A stretch of DNA of 64,000 nt, taken from assembly GCF_963517015.1 (NCBI RefSeq), contig NZ_CAUQDV010000001.1, forward strand, positions 2,176,001 through 2,240,000, read 5' to 3'. The notes beneath the pieces are model-generated. The model ran no database searches, was not told the origin of the DNA, and saw only the letters and a list, made by a program, of their open reading frames with translations. The first letter of the stretch is position 1. The number at the start of each line of letters is the position of its first letter. Positions 1 through 8,373 of the stretch are shown piece by piece. This DNA comes from an uncultured Devosia sp. (GTDB lineage Bacteria; Pseudomonadota; Alphaproteobacteria; Rhizobiales; Devosiaceae). The translations under genes were made by a program, and so were the position numbers.

Positions 1-1922
1 GCTGCAACCATGTCGGCCGTGCCGAGCACATAGCCACTTTCATCGGCGGCGGGGTTCAGCGTCGCAGCGCCGGCGCCGTAGTTCACATAGATGCGGAAAC
101 CCGAACGAGTGCGGCAGCGGACTCCAGCGGGGAGGTTGAGGGTGGGCAGATCGACTTCGGCAATCAGGTAGTCAGCGACGCGCTGCACCAAGGCCTTCGA
201 GCCGCTGGCGCCTAGGTAGAAGAGCTTGCCCTGATTGACCAGGACCGGCCAGCCTTCCGCATCCTCGATCACCACATTGGCGCGGGTTTCGAGGCGCTCG
301 CGCCAGTGATGCACGGCGCCGCTGCCGCGGACTTCAACAGTGATCTCGGGATCGATGCTGTCGACGCGCATGACCTTGACGTCGAGCAGGTTGCTCGGGA
401 GGTCGGGGCCCAGTGCCGTCGGGATGGCAAAGTCCTGCGTCTTGGAGCCAGAGCGCGGGCCGATCAGCAGATGGCCCTCGAAATCGGCAATGGCCGAACG
501 CAGGTCGTCATTCCAGGCAAAGAGCGCGGGAATGGCGACGATGTCATAGCCGGCAAAGCTCTTCGTGCTGGGCGGCAGGATGTCGATATCGACACCATGC
601 TTGCGGAAGGCGGCATAGAGCGCGCGGACATGGGCGCCGTGCGAAAAGCCCTTGGCCTGCGGCTGGATCTGCCAGGCCCATTCGCTTTGATAGTCAAAGA
701 CCAGGGCGACGCGGGCCTTGCCCACGGCGCCGCTGAGGTCGAGGCTCTTGAGTTCTTCGGCGACCTGAGACGCCTCGTGATAGGCGGGCGCGGGCTCGCT
801 GTCGGGGCGGAGCAGGCCGGCATGCATCTGTTCCTGGGCGAAGGGCGCCTGACGCCAGCGGAAATATGTGACGACTTCGGCACCATGGGAGAAAGCCTCC
901 CAGGCCCAGAGGCGGGCCATGCCGGGCAGGGGATCGGGATTGAACTGGGCCCAGTTCACCGGGCCGGGCTGCTGTTCCATGATCCACCAGCGGCCGTGGC
1001 CTACGGCGCGATAGAGATCATGGTGGAAGGCGGCATTGTCGGGATCACCCTGGCGCATGTAGAGGCGCTTGGTTTCCTCTGGCTCGTCGCTGACGGCGAG
1101 ATGGCCGAGCGGATAGCTGTCCCAAGAGGCGATATCGAGCGTTTCGGCCACGTCGTAGTGGTCGAAATCGGTGATGCGGCTCATGAAATTGTGGATGACC
1201 GGGAGGTCTGGCCGGATCGACTTGAGGATATCGAACTGGACCTTGTTGAAGGCGGCGACCTGATCGGAGGTATAGCGGCGGAAGTCGAGCTCGTGGGCGG
1301 GTGCGGCTTCGCAGACCAGCAAATTGGGCAGTTCAACCTGATCGAAGCGATTGTATTCCATGGACCAGAAGACGTTGCCCCAAGCCTGGTTGAGGGCGTC
1401 GAGGGTTTGGTACTTCTCTTGCAGCCAGAGCTGGAAGCCGTCTTTCGCGGCGGGCGACCAGGAATAGGTCGTGTCATGGCAGCCATATTCATTGTCGGTC
1501 TGCCAGGCGCCAAGCGCGGGATGCTGGCCGACGGCCTCGGCGAGGAGGCGGGTGATGCGGCCGGCTTCTTCGCGATAGCCGAGATGGCTGAAGTCATAGT
1601 GGCGGCGCGAGCCAAAGCCCTTGCGCTGGCCGCGGATGTCGACGGGGAGCATGTCGGGATGCTTGTCGACCATCCAGCGCGGCGGGGTCGCAGTAGGCGT
1701 GCCCACCACGACCTGAATGCCATGGCGATGGAAGACATCCATGGCGCGGATGATCCAGTCAAAATTCATCTGGCCGGGTGTCGACTCGAAGCGCGACCAG
1801 GCGAATTCGCCGATGCGAACCCAGGCGATGCCGACCTCGGCCATGCGGGCCGCGTCGCGCTCCCACCAATCCTCGGGCCAATGTTCGGGATAGTAACAGA
1901 CGCCGAGGGTTGGGGTGGTCAT
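1..1922 (-). CDS. Beta-galactosidase, glycoside hydrolase family 42 (3' end cut by window edge)
   Basis: This enzyme hydrolyses terminal beta-D-galactosides and should supply free galactose to the adjoining pathway. The ATG at 1922 begins MTTPTLGVCYYPEHWPEDWW, the typical GH42 N-terminus. The acid/base glutamate lies in TDNEYG near residue 145 and the nucleophile in WWIMEQQPG near residue 316. The frame stays open through base 1 after about 640 residues. GH42 enzymes usually have 640-690 residues, so only a short C-terminal piece is probably missing. No signal peptide is seen, so it is probably cytoplasmic. It is the last gene of a minus-strand operon, 11 bases after the lactonase stop. Natural substrate (lactose, galacto-oligosaccharide or plant galactan fragment) cannot be told from sequence. 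Confidence 0.93.
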   Translation of the reverse strand, partial: MTTPTLGVCYYPEHWPEDWWERDAARMAEVGIAWVRIGEFAWSRFESTPGQMNFDWIIRAMDVFHRHGIQVVVGTPTATPPRWMVDKHPDMLPVDIRGQRKGFGSRRHYDFSHLGYREEAGRITRLLAEAVGQHPALGAWQTDNEYGCHDTTYSWSPAAKDGFQLWLQEKYQTLDALNQAWGNVFWSMEYNRFDQVELPNLLVCEAAPAHELDFRRYTSDQVAAFNKVQFDILKSIRPDLPVIHNFMSRITDFDHYDVAETLDIASWDSYPLGHLAVSDEPEETKRLYMRQGDPDNAAFHHDLYRAVGHGRWWIMEQQPGPVNWAQFNPDPLPGMARLWAWEAFSHGAEVVTYFRWRQAPFAQEQMHAGLLRPDSEPAPAYHEASQVAEELKSLDLSGAVGKARVALVFDYQSEWAWQIQPQAKGFSHGAHVRALYAAFRKHGVDIDILPPSTKSFAGYDIVAIPALFAWNDDLRSAIADFEGHLLIGPRSGSKTQDFAIPTALGPDLPSNLLDVKVMRVDSIDPEITVEVRGSGAVHHWRERLETRANVVIEDAEGWPVLVNQGKLFYLGASGSKALVQRVADYLIAEVDLPTLNLPAGVRCRTRSGFRIYVNYGAGAATLNPAADESGYVLGTADMVA

Positions 1923-1933
1923 GAAAGACGCTT

Positions 1934-2812
1934 TCAGAGAGTGATGCGAGCTTCGGGGAGGCCAGCGACGTCGAGATCGATGGCAAAGAGGCTGCCGGCG
2001 TGCTTTTCGGCGGCCAGCTGGTCTTCGCTCAGATTCTTGGCGGCGGTGGTGATGAACAGGGTTTTCAGATCCTTGCCGCCGAAGGCGGGGCAGGTGACCT
2101 GGCTGACCGGAACCTGAACGATGCGATCGACTGAACCATCGGGCGCATGTCGCACGACGCAGGCGCCGCCCCAGCGGGCGTTCCAGAGATAGCCTTCGCT
2201 GTCGACGACGGCACCATCAGGATGGCCAGGGCCGTCGGTTACATCAGCGAAGAGTGTCCACTCGCCGGTTGGCAGGCCGGTGGCCGGATCGGTCGTCACC
2301 TGCATGATTTTGGCAGTAGCCGTGTCGGTCCAGTAGGCGATGCGCCCATCGGGGGAGAAACAGGTGGCATTGGGAATGGCGACATTGGACTTGAGCGTCG
2401 TCAGCACGTCCTGGCGGAAGTGATAGACGGCCCCAATCGCCGCGTCGTCGCCGCTGCGATCCATGGTGCCGATCCAGAAGGCGCCGGAGGGGTGGACGCG
2501 GCTGTCATTGCCGCGCGTGCCGGGCTTGTCGGCCTCGATTTCGTTGATGCGGTTCATGCCGCCGGTGGCGATATCGAAATGCTTGAGGCCGGTGTCGGTG
2601 ACCAGCGCCAAGGTGTCATTGTCGACGATGGCCGCGGCCGAGACGGTTTCGTTGAAGAGCCAGCTATTGGTGATCTCGCCTTCAGCCGTGACCGAGAACA
2701 GGGTCTGCTCGTTGATGTCGAAGAAGAAGAGTTCCTGACGGCCATCGTGCCAGACCGGGCCTTCGCCCAGCTGGCACTGCGAATCGAGAAGGAGGCGGGC
2801 GGTCTGGGTCAT
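1934..2812 (-). CDS. SMP-30/gluconolactonase family sugar lactonase (probable galactonolactonase)
   Basis: This 292-residue protein has the SMP-30/regucalcin six-bladed propeller layout. Metal-binding positions are visible: the N-terminal Glu in QLGEGPVWH (about residue 17), the Asn in IPNATCFSPDG and the Asp in DGAVVDSEG. The family opens sugar lactones using a divalent metal. Placed between KDPGal aldolase and a beta-galactosidase, the likely job is hydrolysis of galactonolactone to galactonate. L-arabinolactone or another aldonolactone is also possible. Its ATG at 2812 shares one base with the aldolase TGA, which points to translational coupling. Confidence 0.88.
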   Translation of the reverse strand: MTQTARLLLDSQCQLGEGPVWHDGRQELFFFDINEQTLFSVTAEGEITNSWLFNETVSAAAIVDNDTLALVTDTGLKHFDIATGGMNRINEIEADKPGTRGNDSRVHPSGAFWIGTMDRSGDDAAIGAVYHFRQDVLTTLKSNVAIPNATCFSPDGRIAYWTDTATAKIMQVTTDPATGLPTGEWTLFADVTDGPGHPDGAVVDSEGYLWNARWGGACVVRHAPDGSVDRIVQVPVSQVTCPAFGGKDLKTLFITTAAKNLSEDQLAAEKHAGSLFAIDLDVAGLPEARITL

Positions 2813-3420
2813 CAGGCTTTCCCTGTGTCATAAGCGGCGACGGCGGTCCTGGCGCGTTCGGCAACGTCGGCGGCACTCATGCCGGGCTTGTAGATATAGG
2901 TGCCGAGGCCAAAGCCGGTGCAGCCGGCGGCGAAGTATTCGGTGAAATTATCGGGATTGGCGCCACCCACGGCATAAAGCGGGATTTCCGGCGGGAGCAC
3001 GGCCTTCATGGCCTTGATGCCCTTGGGGCCGAGCACTTCGGCGGGGAAGAATTTAAGGCCCGTGGCGCCCGACTTGACTGCGCGGAAGGCATCGGTGGGG
3101 GTGAAAACGCCGGGATAGGATAGCATCTGCAGGCGCACGGTTTCTTCGATGACCTGCTTGTTGGTATCGGGCGAGACGATGAAGGTGCCGCCCGCATCGG
3201 AGACGGCCCAGACCTGCTTCTTGGTGAGGACGGTGCCAGCACCGATGGCGGCCGCATCGCTGAGCGAATTGGAGGCCAGGGCGATCGAGGTCAGGGCTTC
3301 GGGGGAATTGAGCGGGACCTCGATCATGGTGATGCCGGCGGCGACCAGCGCCTGGCAGACATCGACGGTTTCCGAGGGGGTGATGCCACGCAGGATGGCG
3401 ATGAGGTGACGGTGTTCCAT
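2812..3420 (-). CDS. dgoA: 2-dehydro-3-deoxy-6-phosphogalactonate aldolase
   Basis: This 202-residue class I aldolase splits 2-keto-3-deoxy-6-phosphogalactonate into pyruvate and glyceraldehyde-3-phosphate. It begins MEHRHLIAILRGITPSE, where LIAILRG is typical of the KDPG/KDPGal aldolase family. The Schiff-base lysine is in GLKFFPAE (Lys123) and the general-acid/base glutamate in MIEVPLNSP (Glu34). The NSPEAL and ALPVGG-like AVGGANPDN segments fit the KDPGal branch better than Eda. The start at 3420 has GGGAG upstream; the longer open frame is not needed. It follows dgoK by 16 bases, and this pairing supports galactonate specificity. Confidence 0.93.
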   Translation of the reverse strand: MEHRHLIAILRGITPSETVDVCQALVAAGITMIEVPLNSPEALTSIALASNSLSDAAAIGAGTVLTKKQVWAVSDAGGTFIVSPDTNKQVIEETVRLQMLSYPGVFTPTDAFRAVKSGATGLKFFPAEVLGPKGIKAMKAVLPPEIPLYAVGGANPDNFTEYFAAGCTGFGLGTYIYKPGMSAADVAERARTAVAAYDTGKA

Positions 3421-3436
3421 TGATCGAACTCCCAAA

Positions 3437-4354
3437 CTAACTGGCAAAGCTGCGCGCGGCCTTGAGGCCGGCGAGCACGATTTCGGTGGCATCCTTGGGC
3501 GCGCCGCTGGCGCCAGCCATGGTGAGCACCTGGGCATAGAGCGCGCAAAGGGCGGGCGAACCGATCAATGGCACGGGTGCGGTGCCGATCAGATGACGGT
3601 TGCTGCCCACTTCTGTTCCAATCAACAGGCCGGACAGAAAGCCGGCACACCAATCTGGCTGGCGACCCGACAGGAGCGAACCGGCCCGGACCTGAAACAG
3701 GGTGCCCAGCAATTGCTCGGGATGGGCGAGGCCCGTCTCGGCGCCGGCCTTGAAGCCCTCGTCGCGGCCGGGGCCGTCGAGATCGCCGGTGAGGGAATGG
3801 CGCAGGACTGAATGGGTGCGCAGCAGTTCGAACATTTCGCCGGTCATGGCGGTGGAAAAATGCTCGATGCGCGTTCCGGACAGCTGGGCCCACTTGGAAT
3901 GGGTGCCGGGCATGCAGACCATGCCGGAATAGCCGGTATTGAGGGCGGCGAGGCCCAGGAGCTGGGTTTCTTCGCCGCGCATGACATTGTCGGCGCCGGC
4001 CTTCTGGCAAACGCCGGGCAGGATGGCAGCGGTAATGCGGTCGTTACCGGTGTCGGGACGAACGGCGCCTTCGAGCAGGCCGCGCAGGTCGGTGGGGGCT
4101 TCGAGATAGGGGGCCTCGAGCCAGCCCTGGCGGGCGCCGGCCATGCCGCAGATCAGGACCTCGAGTTTGTTGCCATTGGCGGTAACGCCATCGAGCAGCT
4201 CGGACAGTGCCGCGGGAAATTCCTCGCGCTGCAGCTTGCCCATGCCCTTGGGGGATGACTTTTCGAACACCACCGAACCGTCGGCAGCAATGCCCCAGCC
4301 GCGGAGGTTTGATGTCCCCCAGTCAACGGCAATCCATTCCACACTCGTCGTCAC
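3437..4354 (-). CDS. dgoK: 2-dehydro-3-deoxygalactonokinase
   Basis: This 305-residue kinase is predicted to phosphorylate 2-keto-3-deoxygalactonate at C6 with ATP, making the substrate of the next gene's aldolase. The N-terminus contains WIAVDWGTSNLRGW, the phosphate-binding signature of the DgoK family. GMAGARQGW, CMPGTHSKWA and GRDEGFKAGAE, seen further along, are also characteristic. It is the first gene of the operon dgoK-dgoA-lactonase-GH42. It is transcribed away from the dehydratase at 4643 across a shared 288-base promoter region. Confidence 0.93.
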   Translation of the reverse strand: MTTSVEWIAVDWGTSNLRGWGIAADGSVVFEKSSPKGMGKLQREEFPAALSELLDGVTANGNKLEVLICGMAGARQGWLEAPYLEAPTDLRGLLEGAVRPDTGNDRITAAILPGVCQKAGADNVMRGEETQLLGLAALNTGYSGMVCMPGTHSKWAQLSGTRIEHFSTAMTGEMFELLRTHSVLRHSLTGDLDGPGRDEGFKAGAETGLAHPEQLLGTLFQVRAGSLLSGRQPDWCAGFLSGLLIGTEVGSNRHLIGTAPVPLIGSPALCALYAQVLTMAGASGAPKDATEIVLAGLKAARSFAS

Positions 4355-4642
4355 GAACTTCCCCTCACGCGGCAGCTTTGTCGCGGCGCGACCCTAATGA
4401 CTGGTTGCGATTTGGACCAGTGCGATTTTGCGGGGCGCGCGGGCCCATATCTGTTCCGAGACGGCTGAAACGTCCCCTCGTTTGGTAAGATTTTCAGCGC
4501 TTTGGAGAAGGTTGAGCGTGGCAAAATGACCACGCTGCTCATTTGTATGATTTTTTACATCGAAGGGCATTCACAGCGCCGTCAGCCATGTTAGAACGAG
4601 TCAAACGTAGGCGTGTGCCTGCGGACTCAAAAGGAACATCAC
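4355..4642. promoter_or_regulatory. Divergent promoter region between dgoK operon and dehydratase, with a palindrome
   Basis: These 288 bases separate two divergent operons of one pathway, so they should hold both promoters and any shared operator. A perfect 7-bp inverted repeat, AGCGTGG (4515-4521) and CCACGCT (4530-4536) with an 8-base spacer, is the clearest symmetric element. An AT-rich stretch follows it at 4540-4560. No regulator gene is adjacent, so the binding protein is unknown. The operator role is inference. Confidence 0.45.
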
Positions 4643-6451
4643 ATGACGGCAGATAGCGCCGGTTCGAACACCAAAAAGCTGCGTTCGCGCGCCTGGTTTG
4701 ACAATCCCGACAATCCGGACATGACCGCGCTCTACCTTGAGCGCTACATGAATTTTGGCGTGTCGCGCGAAGAGCTGCAGTCGAACAAGCCGATCATCGG
4801 CATCGCGCAGACCGGCTCGGACCTGTCGCCGTGCAACCGTCACCATATCGTCCTGGCCGAGCGCGTGCGCGAAGGCATTCGCGAAGCGGGCGGCATTGCC
4901 ATCGAGTTCCCGGTGCATCCGATCCAGGAAACCGGCAAGCGTCCGACCGCGGGCCTTGATCGCAACCTTGCCTATCTCGGCCTCGTGGAAGTGCTCTACG
5001 GCTATCCGCTCGATGGCGTGGTGCTGACGATCGGTTGCGACAAGACCACGCCGGCCATGCTGATGGGCGCGGCGACGGTCAATATTCCGGCGATCGCGCT
5101 GTCGGTCGGGCCGATGCTCAATGGCTGGCACAAGGGCGAGCGCACAGGCTCGGGCACGATCGTGTGGAAGGCGCGCCAGATGATGGCGGCCGGCGAGATC
5201 GACTATGCACAGTTCATCGAGCTGGTGGCATCCTCGGCGCCTTCGACGGGCTATTGCAACACGATGGGCACGGCGACGACGATGAATTCGCTGGCCGAGT
5301 CGCTGGGCATGCAGCTGCCGGGGTCGGCGGCCATTCCGGCGCCCTATCGCGATCGCCAGGAAATGGCCTATCGCACCGGCAAGCGCATCGTGGACATGGT
5401 GCATGAGGACCTGAAGCCCTCCGACATCCTGACCAAGGACAATTTCATCAACACGATCGTCGTCAATTCGGCGATCGGTGGTTCGACCAATGCGCCGATC
5501 CATATCCAGGCCATCGCCAAGCATATCGGCGTCGAACTGGAACTGCAGGACTTCCAGACGCATGGTCACAAGGTGCCGCTGCTGGTCAACCTGCAGCCGG
5601 CCGGCGAATATCTGGGCGAGGACTATTACCATGCGGGCGGCGTGCCGGCGGTGGTCAACGAGCTGATGAGCCAGGGACTGATCCGCGAGAATGCGCCGAC
5701 GGTCAATGGCAAGTCGATCGGCGAGAATTGCCGCAATACGACGATCCAGGACGACAAGGTCATCCGTCGCTTCGACAATCCGCTGAAGACCGATGCGGGT
5801 TTCCTCGTGCTGCGCGGGAACCTGTTCGACAATGCGATCATGAAGACCAGCGTGATCTCGACCGAATTCCGCGATCGCTATCTCAACAATCCGGAAAGCC
5901 CCGGCGCCTTCGAGGGCAAGGCGGTGGTGTTCGACGGGCCGGAGGATTACCACCACCGGATCGACGATCCGTCGCTGGAGATCGACGAGAACACGCTGCT
6001 GTTCATGCGCGGCGCGGGTCCGATCGGCTATCCCGGCGCGGCGGAAGTGGTGAACATGCGGCCGCCCGCCTATCTGATCAAGAAGGGCGTGCACGCGCTG
6101 GCCTGTATCGGTGACGGGCGCCAGTCGGGCACGTCGGGCTCCCCCTCGATCCTCAATGCTTCGCCGGAAGCGGCGGCGGGTGGCAATCTCGCCATTCTCA
6201 AGACCGGCGACCGGGTGCGCATCGATCTCAACAAGGGTCAGGCCAATATCCTGATCTCGGACGAGGAAATTTCTTCGCGTCGTGCGGCTCTGGAAGCTGC
6301 GGGTGGCTACAAGTTCCCCAAGCACCAGACGCCGTGGCAGGAAATCCAGCGCGGCCTCGTCGGCCAGCTCGGCGATGGTGCCATCCTCAAGCCTGCCGAG
6401 AAGTATCAGCGCATCGCCCAGACCGAAGGCTTGCCGCGCGACAATCACTAA
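4643..6451 (+). CDS. IlvD/Edd family sugar-acid dehydratase (XylD/AraC-like; likely galactonate or related aldonate)
   Basis: This 602-residue protein belongs to the iron-sulfur dehydratases that include dihydroxyacid, 6-phosphogluconate, xylonate and arabonate dehydratases. The three cluster cysteines are in SDLSPCNR (Cys64), IGCDKTTP (Cys132) and GYCNTMGTA (Cys205). The opening RSRAWFDNPDNPDMTALYLE closely resembles the xylonate/arabonate dehydratase branch. It should convert an aldonate to its 2-keto-3-deoxy form. Beside dgoK and dgoA, galactonate is the best substrate guess, though several pentonates are possible. The ATG at 4643 with AAGGA upstream is preferred over an in-frame GTG at 4613. 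The 3' end runs into a 28-bp tandem repeat. Confidence 0.9.
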   Translation: MTADSAGSNTKKLRSRAWFDNPDNPDMTALYLERYMNFGVSREELQSNKPIIGIAQTGSDLSPCNRHHIVLAERVREGIREAGGIAIEFPVHPIQETGKRPTAGLDRNLAYLGLVEVLYGYPLDGVVLTIGCDKTTPAMLMGAATVNIPAIALSVGPMLNGWHKGERTGSGTIVWKARQMMAAGEIDYAQFIELVASSAPSTGYCNTMGTATTMNSLAESLGMQLPGSAAIPAPYRDRQEMAYRTGKRIVDMVHEDLKPSDILTKDNFINTIVVNSAIGGSTNAPIHIQAIAKHIGVELELQDFQTHGHKVPLLVNLQPAGEYLGEDYYHAGGVPAVVNELMSQGLIRENAPTVNGKSIGENCRNTTIQDDKVIRRFDNPLKTDAGFLVLRGNLFDNAIMKTSVISTEFRDRYLNNPESPGAFEGKAVVFDGPEDYHHRIDDPSLEIDENTLLFMRGAGPIGYPGAAEVVNMRPPAYLIKKGVHALACIGDGRQSGTSGSPSILNASPEAAAGGNLAILKTGDRVRIDLNKGQANILISDEEISSRRAALEAAGGYKFPKHQTPWQEIQRGLVGQLGDGAILKPAEKYQRIAQTEGLPRDNH

Positions 6452-6507
6452 GTGCGATTGCGCTGGCGACAATCACTAAGAGCGATTGCGCTGGCGACAA
6501 TCACTGA
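6438..6507. repeat. 28-bp tandem repeat spanning the dehydratase stop codon (about 2.5 copies)
   Basis: The sequence GCGACAATCACTAAG occurs at 6438-6452 and 6466-6480, and its first 12 bases recur at 6494-6505, a constant period of 28. The first copy encodes the last residues and TAA stop of the dehydratase. The later copies are untranslated. Within a unit, GATTG and CAATC can pair, so each copy is also a weak hairpin. This looks like local tandem duplication at the gene's 3' end. Confidence 0.85.
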
Positions 6508-6530
6508 TTTTTCGCGCTATGAAGTTCGGA

Positions 6531-6557
6531 GGCTCGCCAATGGCGGGCCTTTTCTTT
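6531..6557 (+). terminator. Probable intrinsic terminator after the dehydratase
   Basis: GGCTCGCC at 6531-6538 and GGCGGGCC at 6542-6549 can form an eight-pair stem (one G-U pair) with a three-base loop, followed by TTTTCTTTT. It lies 80 bases after the dehydratase stop and just before the ribosome-binding site of the next gene. Confidence 0.6.
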
Positions 6558-6570
6558 TGGAGGACGGGAT

Positions 6571-6936
6571 TTGAGCAAAAAGCCGATAGCGAGCTGCCAT
6601 TGCGGACAGGTCAAGATCACCCTGCCCAAGGCGCCGGAGGAGGTGGTGGAGTGCAATTGCAGCCTGTGCCGGCGCTATGGTGTGCTTTGGACCTATTGCG
6701 AGGCGGGCGAGCTGGACGGATTGCCGGATGCGGGTGAGACCGACACCTATGCCTGGAATGGCCGCCACGTCGATTTTCATCGCTGCAGCACTTGCGGCTG
6801 CGTGACGCATTGGGCACCGCGGGCCACGTCGCGGCAGACGATCGGCATCAATGCGCGGCTGCTGGAGCCCGAGCTGATCGCGGCTGCCCGCTTGCGGCAC
6901 AAGGACGGGGCCGGGTCGGGCAAGTATCTGGACTGA
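6571..6936 (+). CDS. GFA family (glutathione-dependent formaldehyde-activating-like) zinc protein
   Basis: This 121-residue protein has the GFA/Mss4-like zinc fold. Cys9 and Cys11 (SCHCG), Cys28, Cys30 and Cys33 (CNCSLC) and Cys72, Cys75 and Cys77 (CSTCGC) match the family's structural and catalytic zinc ligands. Some members bind glutathione-formaldehyde adducts; most have no proven role. The start is a TTG at 6571 preceded by GGAGG at suitable spacing, and no in-frame ATG lies near. The next gene is convergent. Confidence 0.85.
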   Translation: MSKKPIASCHCGQVKITLPKAPEEVVECNCSLCRRYGVLWTYCEAGELDGLPDAGETDTYAWNGRHVDFHRCSTCGCVTHWAPRATSRQTIGINARLLEPELIAAARLRHKDGAGSGKYLD

Positions 6937-6950
6937 CATGTCTTGGGGCC

Positions 6951-6984
6951 AACAAAAAACCACCGCGACGGATCGCGGTGGTTT
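6951..6984 (-). terminator. Intrinsic terminator of the cold-shock gene
   Basis: A perfect 12-bp stem, 6957-6968 with 6973-6984 around the loop CGGA, ends in a T-run on the minus strand (the A-run at 6954-6959 on plus). It lies 45 bases beyond the cspA stop. The T at the other end of the stem means it may also act weakly on the plus strand. Confidence 0.85.
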
Positions 6985-7029
6985 CCCGGCGAGCTGCGTC
7001 GAAACGCGCTCGCGGCAGTCCTGAGGCTA

Positions 7030-7242
7030 CTAGAGCAGGGTCAGGTTGGTTGCCGATTCCTTGCCGTCGCGGCCGGTTTCGACTTCATAGGTCACCTTGT
7101 CGTTCTCGTAGAGGCCCTGGAGGCCCGAACGCTGAACGGCGGAGATGTGGACGAAGGCATCCTTGCCGCCGTTGTCGGGCGAAATGAAGCCGTAGCCCTT
7201 GGTGGTGTTGAAGAACTTAACGGTGCCATTGATCAAGGCCAT
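7030..7242 (-). CDS. cspA: Cold-shock domain protein
   Basis: This 70-residue single-domain protein binds single-stranded RNA or DNA and melts RNA structure. It contains the RNP1 motif KGYGFI and the RNP2 motif AFVHIS, and begins MALINGTVKFFN. The ATG at 7242 has AAAGGA upstream; a longer frame reaching 7284 adds residues foreign to the family. It stands alone between two terminators. About 300 bases of upstream DNA could carry the long structured leader common to cold-inducible csp genes, but I cannot show that here. Confidence 0.95.
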   Translation of the reverse strand: MALINGTVKFFNTTKGYGFISPDNGGKDAFVHISAVQRSGLQGLYENDKVTYEVETGRDGKESATNLTLL

Positions 7243-7560
7243 GATATTTCCTTTGCTCATATTCGAGCGGTTATCCATTGGCACAATGCCATGGGGTCAC
7301 AACGTTCGCATGGTAGAGCAGGAAGCCACGGACCGGCGAACCGGCAGCAGGCAGCCGACTTAGGCTGAAAACGTATGGGATATATGTGGCACGGAACGAT
7401 GCGCTCCGCAAGGTCTTGCACGATAATGACTTTTGCACGCGGATTCAGAGCAAGTAAGTGGCGCGCATCGACTGGCAAGCAATAGCATCTCCAAGCTTTG
7501 AGGCAGCCATGTGCGTTACACTTGCCATCAATGACAAGACAATCGGTCGCACAGCAAAGC
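7243..7560. other. Upstream region of cspA; no gene seen
   Basis: About 320 bases lie between the cspA start and the lexA terminator. Open frames here are short, lack convincing ribosome-binding sites and resemble no family I know. The stretch most likely holds the cspA promoter and 5' leader. Confidence 0.5.
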
Positions 7561-7593
7561 AAAAGCCCGGCTACGCATTGCGCAGCCGGGCTT
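7561..7593 (-). terminator. Intrinsic terminator of lexA
   Basis: A perfect 10-bp stem, AAGCCCGGCT (7563-7572) with AGCCGGGCTT (7584-7593), is followed on the minus strand by TT from the A-run at 7561-7562 and further T-rich sequence. It lies 17 bases past the lexA stop. Confidence 0.85.
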
Positions 7594-7609
7594 GCTGATC
7601 AGGCTATGC

Positions 7610-8326
7610 CTAATATTTCCGTAACAGACCGACCAGGCGGCCTTGCACCTTGACGCGGTCGGGAGGGAATATGCGGGTTTCGTAGGCGGGATTGGCAGCT
7701 TCAAGGGCGACGGTATTGCCCTTGCGACGGAGGCGCTTGAGGGTTGCTTCCTCGTCGTCGACCAGGGCAACGATGATCTCGCCGGTGGAAGCCTGTTCCT
7801 GTTTCTTGATGAGGACGGTGTCGCCATCGAAAATGCCGGCATCGATCATGGAGTCTCCGCGCACTTCGAGCGCGTAATGCTCACCGGCGCCGAGCATTTC
7901 GGGGGGCACCAGGATGGTGTGGGAATGGGTCTGGATCGCCTCGATCGGCGTGCCGGCGGCAATACGGCCCATCACCGGAATGGAAACGGGACGGACATAG
8001 TCTTCCGACTGGGTGGTGACACGCGAGGGAGGCGTCGCGACCTTGCCCAGATTGCCTTCGATGACCGATGGTTCGAAGCGCGCCTTGCGGCCGCCGAGCG
8101 AGGGGTTCATCGAGTCCGGGAGCTTGACCACTTCGAGCGCACGGGCACGGTTGGGCAGACGGCGAATGAAGCCGCGTTCCTCGAGCGCGGTGATCAGCCG
8201 ATGGATGCCGGACTTGGACGCGAGATCCAGCGCATCCTTCATTTCGTCGAATGATGGCGGAATGCCGCTTTCCTTCATCCGTTCATGGATGAACATCAGC
8301 AGCTCGTGTTGTTTGCGCGTCAGCAT
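7610..8326 (-). CDS. lexA: LexA repressor of the SOS response
   Basis: This 238-residue repressor and self-cleaving protease controls the SOS regulon. The N-terminal winged helix (about 1-65) includes PPSFDEMKDALDLASKSGIH. The cleavage site is Ala124-Gly125 in RIAAGTPI. The catalytic serine is Ser159 in RGDSMIDAG and the lysine is Lys197 in EEATLKRL. It lies downstream of moeA, with a 106-base gap containing an SOS box, so it has its own autoregulated promoter. This gene order is common in Hyphomicrobiales. Confidence 0.97.
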   Translation of the reverse strand: MLTRKQHELLMFIHERMKESGIPPSFDEMKDALDLASKSGIHRLITALEERGFIRRLPNRARALEVVKLPDSMNPSLGGRKARFEPSVIEGNLGKVATPPSRVTTQSEDYVRPVSIPVMGRIAAGTPIEAIQTHSHTILVPPEMLGAGEHYALEVRGDSMIDAGIFDGDTVLIKKQEQASTGEIIVALVDDEEATLKRLRRKGNTVALEAANPAYETRIFPPDRVKVQGRLVGLLRKY

Positions 8327-8373
8327 GGGCCCCTCGGGGAGAGAATCGGAACGTAGGCAGAACGAACATAGCT

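Noticed and set aside
306..2117. Long plus-strand open frame of about 600 codons
   Set aside because: It is antisense to the GH42 gene and lactonase end, which have clear family motifs. GC-rich codon bias opens such frames; the translation has no recognised domain.
4601..6472. Minus-strand open frame of about 620 codons
   Set aside because: It mirrors the IlvD/Edd-type dehydratase, whose cysteine motifs are intact. The antisense product is Arg/His-rich and not family-like.
7243..7560. Small gene on the minus strand upstream of cspA
   Set aside because: The frame is Cys-rich and without a ribosome-binding site; it overlaps the expected cspA leader.
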